DNA of 64,000 nucleotides, from positions 7,195 through 71,194 of the forward strand of contig NZ_JOEM01000029.1 in assembly GCF_000718135.1 (NCBI RefSeq). The letters are read 5' to 3'. Shown here in pieces: positions 59,717 through 64,000 of the stretch. Below the pieces are notes generated by a model. The model ran no database searches and had not been told where the DNA came from. It saw only the letters and a list, made by a program, of their open reading frames with translations. Each line of letters begins with the position of its first letter. The stretch's first letter is position 1. The DNA comes from Streptomyces cyaneofuscatus (GTDB lineage: Bacteria; Actinomycetota; Actinomycetes; Streptomycetales; Streptomycetaceae). Position numbers and translations under genes: made by a program.

Positions 59717-60310
59717 GGTTCCTCTCCTGACCTGATGTGGAGCGACGGGCGTGTGACCTCGGGGGACGAGTGCTGCGCCCGCCGCTAGATCTCAACATTA
59801 GGTAACCGGCGAGCACAGGGCGTCATGCCCGCGTACCGAATCCCGGGCCTCCTGGAGGATGAGCCGCCGGTGGTCGGCGTACTCCCCTGGGTGGAGACGG
59901 TCCCCCCGGCGTTGGGGTCATCCCGGAGGGGGCACAGGGGGGCCGCCACCCCCGGGAAGGGCCCCGGCGGGTGACTTCACTCACTCCCCGCACCCTCCGA
60001 AGGAGGGTGCGTCGCGTTCCACGACAACCCCTGGAGACCGTCACCGTGTACGTCCGGGTGGTATCCGCGCTCTCTCCGACCGACGTCTCCCGGCCACCAT
60101 GGCTCGATCCAACGCCCCTTGTTCGAACGCCCTTTGCCGACCCTCGCAGGCCGACGGGCCCGGAACCGCCGCCCGCTGACCGCCCTTCATCTTCCCCGCC
60201 GTGTACGGACAATCGAATCCCCGGTGAGGGCGCGGCCTCTGAGCGCACCGGGCGCGGGGTACGTAAGCTGTGCCTCGTCAGGCGGACCAGGCAGCGGGGA
60301 TGGGCAGACG
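59717..60310. other. 594-bp intergenic region with one strong hairpin
   Basis: No convincing gene on either strand. A perfect ten-base inverted repeat with a GAA loop lies at 59989-60011. Near the right end, TGAGCG (60240-60245) and TAAGCT (60264-60269), 18 bases apart, could form a weak promoter for the kinase gene. TAATGT-like sequence near 59800 on the minus strand could serve the small membrane gene. Confidence 0.45.
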
Positions 60311-61648
60311 ATGGCGATGATGCGGCTCCGGCGCGAGGACCCGCGTCTCGTCGGCTCGTTCCGGCTGCACCGACGGCTCGGCGCGGGCGGCATGGGCGTG
60401 GTCTACCTCGGTTCCGACCGGCGCGGTCAGCGGGTGGCGCTCAAGGTGATCCGGCCCGATCTGGCGGAGGACCAGGAGTTCCGTTCGCGGTTCGCGCGTG
60501 AGGTGTCCGCCGCGCGGCGGATCCGGGGCGGCTGTACGGCCCGGCTGGTCGCCGCCGACCTGGAGGCGGACCGCCCCTGGTTCGCGACGCAGTACGTCCC
60601 CGGCCCCTCCCTGCACGACAAGGTCGCCGAGGAGGGCCCCCTGGCCGCGGCCGAGGTGGCTTCGATCGGCGCGGCGCTCTCCGAGGGCCTGGTCGCGGTG
60701 CACGAGGCGGGCGTGGTCCACCGGGATCTCAAGCCGTCGAACATCCTCCTCTCCCCCAAGGGCCCCCGCATCATCGACTTCGGTATCGCCTGGGCGACCG
60801 GGGCCAGCACGCTGACCCATGTCGGTACGGCGGTGGGGTCGCCCGGCTTCCTCGCGCCCGAACAGGTCCGGGGCGCGGCGGTGACCCCGGCGACGGACGT
60901 CTTCTCGCTGGGCGCGACCCTGGCGTACGCGGCGATGGCCGACTCCCCCTTCGGGCACGGCAGTTCCGAGGTGATGCTGTACCGCGTGGTGCACGAGGAG
61001 GCGCAGCTCAACGGGGTGCACGACGCGCTGGCCCCCCTGATCCGCGCCTGCCTGGCGAAGGATCCGGAGGAGCGGCCGAGCACGCTCCAACTGTCCATGC
61101 GGCTCAAGGAGATCGCGGCGCGCGAGGCGCAGGGCCTGCACGAGAGCCGGCCGCCCGCCCAGCGTTCGGCCCCGGACACGGACCGGCCCACCGGCCGGCT
61201 CGACGGCCCGTACACCGAACAGCACACCCGCCGCGCGGAGGGCCCGTCCTCGGCGTCCCGTCCGCAGCAGGGCCGTCGTCCGGCGCGTTCGGGGGGCGGA
61301 GGCGGGAACGCGCCGCGCACCGGCGGGTCCCGGCCTCAGCAGCGGGCGCCGCGCTCCACCACGGGGTCCGGGAAGCGGCCGGGCGCGACGAACGGCAGGC
61401 CGGGGACGCGTCCCGGGGCCCGTACGACCTCGGCGGGACGGCGACCCGCCAACCCCAAGCTGCTGCGCCAGCGGCTGGTGGTGTTCGTGGTGGTCACGCT
61501 GCTGGTGGCGCTGGGGATCGCGGCCGCGCAGGGATGCCAGGGGCCGGCGCGCGGGCTGGGCGGGGGCGAGCAGCCGATCCGGCCGAGCGCGGTGTCGCAG
61601 GAGCAGCACGCACACGTGCTGGAGCCGGTGCGGGCCGGGCTGCGCTGA
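60311..61648 (+). CDS. Hanks-type serine/threonine protein kinase
   Basis: A 445-residue kinase. The glycine loop LGAGGMGVVYLG (about 20-31), the lysine in VALKVI, the catalytic loop VVHRDLKPSNILL (about 137) and DFGIAW (about 156) are all present, and the activation segment GSPGFLAPEQVRG is intact, so it should be active. Residues 280-385 are a Pro/Arg/Gly/Ser-rich linker. One transmembrane helix (LVVFVVVTLLVALGIAAAQGC) near 392-412 leaves only about 30 residues outside and no PASTA repeats. The sensed signal is unknown. Start is ATG 60311 without a strong ribosome-binding site. Confidence 0.93.
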   Translation: MAMMRLRREDPRLVGSFRLHRRLGAGGMGVVYLGSDRRGQRVALKVIRPDLAEDQEFRSRFAREVSAARRIRGGCTARLVAADLEADRPWFATQYVPGPSLHDKVAEEGPLAAAEVASIGAALSEGLVAVHEAGVVHRDLKPSNILLSPKGPRIIDFGIAWATGASTLTHVGTAVGSPGFLAPEQVRGAAVTPATDVFSLGATLAYAAMADSPFGHGSSEVMLYRVVHEEAQLNGVHDALAPLIRACLAKDPEERPSTLQLSMRLKEIAAREAQGLHESRPPAQRSAPDTDRPTGRLDGPYTEQHTRRAEGPSSASRPQQGRRPARSGGGGGNAPRTGGSRPQQRAPRSTTGSGKRPGATNGRPGTRPGARTTSAGRRPANPKLLRQRLVVFVVVTLLVALGIAAAQGCQGPARGLGGGEQPIRPSAVSQEQHAHVLEPVRAGLR

Positions 61649-61680
61649 GGCTTCGCCTCGGCCCGACTCAGCTCCCCGGC

Positions 61681-62499
61681 TCAGCTCTCCGGGCGGCCCG
61701 TCGCCACCGCGTAGAACGCGACCGCGGCCGCCGCGCCGACGTTCAGCGAGTCGACGCCGTGCGCCATCGGGATGCGGACCCACTCGTCGGCGGCCATCAG
61801 CGCCTTCGTGGACAGCCCTTCCCCCTCCGCGCCGAGCATCAGCGCGACCCGCTCCAGCCGGTGCGGGGCCGCCTCGTCGATGCTGGTGGCCTTGGGGTCG
61901 GGGGTGAGGGCGAGGAGCCGGAAGCCCGCTTCCCGTACGGTCTCCAGCCCCTTGGGCCAGGCTTCGAGGCGCGCGTACGGGACGGAGAAGACCGCGCCCA
62001 TCGACACCTTGACCGAGCGGCGGTACAGCGGGTCCGCGCAGTCCGGGGAGAGCAGGACGGCATCCATGCCGAGGGCGGCGGCGCTGCGGAAGATCGCCCC
62101 GATGTTGGTGTGGTCGTTGACCGACTCCATGACCACCACCCGGCGGGCCGTGGTGAGGAGCTCGTCGGCGGTGGGCAGCGGCTTGCGCTGCATGGAGGCG
62201 AGCGCCCCGCGGTGGACGTGGTAGCCGGTGACGCGTTCGGCGAGCTCGGGGGCCACGGCGTACACCGGGGCCGGGACCTCGTCGATGACGTCGCGCATGA
62301 CGTCGACCCACTTGGCGGAGAGCAGCATCGAGCGCATCTCGTACCCGGAGTGCCGGGCGCGCCGGATGACCTTCTCGCCCTCGGCGATGAAGAGGCCCTC
62401 GGCGGGCTCGCGCCGTCGCCGCAACTCGACGTCGGTCAGGCCGATGTAGTCGCTCAGGCGCGGGTCGTCGGGGTCGTCGACGGTGATGAGATCTGCCAC
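61681..62499 (-). CDS. TrmH-family (SpoU) RNA 2'-O-methyltransferase
   Basis: A 272-residue SPOUT-class methyltransferase. Motif 1 NIGAIFRSAAALGMDAVLL, motif 2 ALMLGAEGEGLS and motif 3 IPMAHGVDSLNVGAAAAV form the knot and SAM site. The N-terminal DDPRLSDYIGLTDVELRRRREP and LFIAEGEKVIRRA are the RNA-binding extension. The target (rRNA or tRNA) cannot be told. It follows the siroheme gene by about 85 bases, with a small palindrome between. Confidence 0.93.
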   Translation of the reverse strand: MADLITVDDPDDPRLSDYIGLTDVELRRRREPAEGLFIAEGEKVIRRARHSGYEMRSMLLSAKWVDVMRDVIDEVPAPVYAVAPELAERVTGYHVHRGALASMQRKPLPTADELLTTARRVVVMESVNDHTNIGAIFRSAAALGMDAVLLSPDCADPLYRRSVKVSMGAVFSVPYARLEAWPKGLETVREAGFRLLALTPDPKATSIDEAAPHRLERVALMLGAEGEGLSTKALMAADEWVRIPMAHGVDSLNVGAAAAVAFYAVATGRPES

Positions 62500-62551
62500 A
62501 GGGTGATACTGCCTTGTCCGGTGTGCGGTGCCAACGCCTGGGAGGAGATGC

Positions 62552-62566
62552 GTAACCGCGGGTTAC
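62552..62566. promoter_or_regulatory. perfect palindrome upstream of the TrmH-like gene
   Basis: GTAACC-GCG-GGTTAC, a 6-3-6 inverted repeat, lies 53 bases before the methyltransferase ATG and just after the cobA stop. It has operator symmetry; no regulator can be named. Confidence 0.3.
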
Positions 62567-62582
62567 TTGGTGGGGTCCGAGT

Positions 62583-63875
62583 TCATTCGGCCGACGGGTC
62601 GGCCTGCTGCGGTGCGGAGTGGGGGCCGACCGCGACGACCTCGCCGATGACGATCACCGCGGGCGGGCGCACGTCCTCGGCGACCGCGCGCTCACCGACG
62701 TCCGCGAGGGTCGCGTCGACCCGGCGCTGGGCTGCGGTGGTGCCCTCCTGGACGAGGGCGACCGGGGTGGCCGGGTCCTTGCCGTGGGCGATCAGGGCGG
62801 CCGCGATGGCGCCGATCTTGTCGACGGCCATGAGGAGGACCAGGGTGCCGCGCAGCCGGGCGATCGCCTCCCAGTCGACCAGGGAGCGCGGGTCCTCGGG
62901 CGCGACATGGCCGCTGACCACGGTGAACTCGTGGGCGACGCCCCGGTGGGTGACCGGGATACCGGCTGCCCCGGGGACGGAGATGGTGCTGGAGATGCCG
63001 GGGACGATCGTGCAGGGGATGCCCTCGGCGGCCAGCGCCTGGGCCTCCTCCATGCCCCGGCCGAAGACGAACGGGTCGCCGCCCTTGAGCCGGACCACGG
63101 CCTTGCCCGCCTTGGCGTGCTCGATCAGCGCCTGGTTGATCGCCTCCTGGGCCATGAACCGGCCGTACGGGATCTTCGCCGCGTCGATCACCTCGACGTG
63201 CGGCGGCAGTTCGTCGAGCAGGTCGCGGGGGCCGAGGCGGTCGGCGATGACCACGTCGGCCTCGGCGAGGAGGCGGCGGCCGCGCACCGTGATCAGGTCC
63301 GGGTCGCCGGGGCCGCCGCCGACCAGGGCGACGCCGGGGGCGTGGTTGCGGTGGTGCGGGGCGGCGATGGTGCCGTCGCGCAGGCCCTCGACGATGGCGT
63401 CGCGGAGAGCGGCGGAGTGGCGGGGGTCGCGGCCCTGGGGGGTGGTGTTGAGGACGGCGACGGTGATGTTGTCGATGCGGCCGGTGGCCGGGGTCCAGGC
63501 GGTCGCGGCCTCGGCGTCGTCGGCCCGTACGCACCAGGTGCGGGTGCGCTCGGCCTCGGCGGAGGCGGCGTCGTTGGCGGCGGTGTCGGAGGAGGCGACG
63601 AGGGCGTACCAGGTGTCGGCGAGGTCGCCGTCCTGGTAGCGGCGGCGCTCCCAGCGGATCTCCCCGGCGTCCGCCATGGCCTCGACGGAAGCCGTCGCGG
63701 ACGGGGAGATCAGGGTGATGACGGCACCGGTGGCGATGAGCTGCGGGAGCCTGCGCTGCGCGACCTGGCCGCCGCCGATGACTACGGTGCGGCGGCCGTG
63801 GAGGCGCAGGCCGACGGGGTACGCGGGGTGATCGTTCTGACCTGCGCGGTCGGCGTGGTCTGCGTGCTCGGCCAT
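62583..63875 (-). CDS. cobA: uroporphyrinogen-III C-methyltransferase / precorrin-2 dehydrogenase (CysG-like)
   Basis: A 430-residue bifunctional enzyme. Residues 20-150 are a CysG-type NAD-binding precorrin-2 dehydrogenase domain (GRRTVVIGGGQVAQRRLPQL). From about 190 is the SAM-dependent uroporphyrinogen-III methyltransferase (VALVGGGPGDPDLITVRG, ADRLGPRDLLDELP, RLKGGDPFVFGRGMEEAQAL, PGISSTISVPGAAGIP). It commits tetrapyrrole to siroheme or cobalamin. The ATG at 63875 is the true start; the frame appears to run on to 63980 only through adapter sequence. Its upstream promoter is cut off by the contig end. Confidence 0.94.
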   Translation of the reverse strand: MAEHADHADRAGQNDHPAYPVGLRLHGRRTVVIGGGQVAQRRLPQLIATGAVITLISPSATASVEAMADAGEIRWERRRYQDGDLADTWYALVASSDTAANDAASAEAERTRTWCVRADDAEAATAWTPATGRIDNITVAVLNTTPQGRDPRHSAALRDAIVEGLRDGTIAAPHHRNHAPGVALVGGGPGDPDLITVRGRRLLAEADVVIADRLGPRDLLDELPPHVEVIDAAKIPYGRFMAQEAINQALIEHAKAGKAVVRLKGGDPFVFGRGMEEAQALAAEGIPCTIVPGISSTISVPGAAGIPVTHRGVAHEFTVVSGHVAPEDPRSLVDWEAIARLRGTLVLLMAVDKIGAIAAALIAHGKDPATPVALVQEGTTAAQRRVDATLADVGERAVAEDVRPPAVIVIGEVVAVGPHSAPQQADPSAE

Positions 63876-63965
63876 GGCGGTGCGGGCTCCTCGTGCGGGG
63901 TGCTGCGTAGGGGCCGCTGCGGCGGTGGAGCGGCTGTGACGTGCGGAAGTGGGGGTGTGCTGGGG

Positions 63966-63998
63966 CTGTCTCTTATACACATCTGACGCTGCCGACGA
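63966..63998. other. Nextera transposase adapter (artefact)
   Basis: The last bases contain CTGTCTCTTATACACATCT (63966-63984) followed by GACGCTGCCGACGA (63985-63998), which is the Illumina Nextera adapter. It is not genomic. It creates false peptides at the end (MCIRDS, MYKRQ, LSLIHI). Confidence 0.98.
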
Positions 63999-64000
63999 AG

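Noticed and set aside
63876..63980. Extended start of the siroheme enzyme reading MYKRQ, and other peptides MCIRDS and LSLIHI
   Set aside because: These come from the sequencing adapter and are well-known contaminants of protein databases.

Overview
The window is a 64 kb piece of a Streptomyces chromosome. The base composition is very GC-rich, GTG starts are common, and the marker genes are actinobacterial: ssgB for sporulation, pimA and pgsA for phosphatidylinositol mannosides, a CGNR zinc-finger protein, a Hanks-type kinase, and TAnnnT-type promoters that look leaderless. Nearly all of it is core genome. I see no prophage, insertion sequence, CRISPR array or biosynthetic cluster. The last 35 bases are Nextera sequencing adapter, so the right edge is a draft-contig end and not natural sequence.

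Left part (1-17 kb). A long minus-strand operon runs from about 10.9 kb down to 0.8 kb: DUF948 protein, DUF6167 protein, alaS, ruvX, mltG, aroE, aroC, aroK-aroB and aroQ. Most junctions overlap by 1-14 bases. It combines alanyl-tRNA synthesis, Holliday-junction processing, glycan-strand termination and four late steps of the shikimate pathway. Here aroK and aroB form one uninterrupted reading frame. A partial P-loop protein gene lies beyond it at the left edge. A lone NB-ARC/TPR ATPase gene, rpsD, an iron-box-preceded DUF2470 gene, rarA and a VKOR-family gene follow.

Middle (17-45 kb). hisS and an MBL hydrolase, a membrane cyclophilin and a DUF349 protein, then relA, apt, secF, secD and yajC. 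Next come ruvB, ruvA, ruvC and yebC, then pdxT and pdxS, then the phospholipid operon pgsA, acyltransferase, pimA and a LemA-like gene. An EF-G-like GTPase, a large membrane protein of unknown function, a HIT protein, a potassium channel and thrS complete this part.

Right part (45-64 kb). A DUF4365 nuclease-like gene and its coupled partner face a DEDDh exonuclease. Two identical tRNA-Val(CAC) genes flank a large multi-pass membrane protein gene. ssgB, a CGNR protein and a 51-residue membrane protein with a TTA codon come next, then a DsbA-like protein, a double-GNAT acetyltransferase and the p-aminobenzoate pair pabB-pabC. A five-gene tRNA operon (Gly, Cys, Val, Val, Val) follows. The end holds a zf-TFIIB protein, an APH-like protein, a small membrane protein, a Ser/Thr kinase, a TrmH-like methyltransferase and a bifunctional siroheme enzyme.

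All start choices and functions are read from the sequence and from memory of the families; no search was run. I did not find a clear new multi-gene system. The best leads are the AroK-AroB fusion, the iron box before the DUF2470 gene, the TTA-containing small gene, and the DUF4365/exonuclease neighbourhood.
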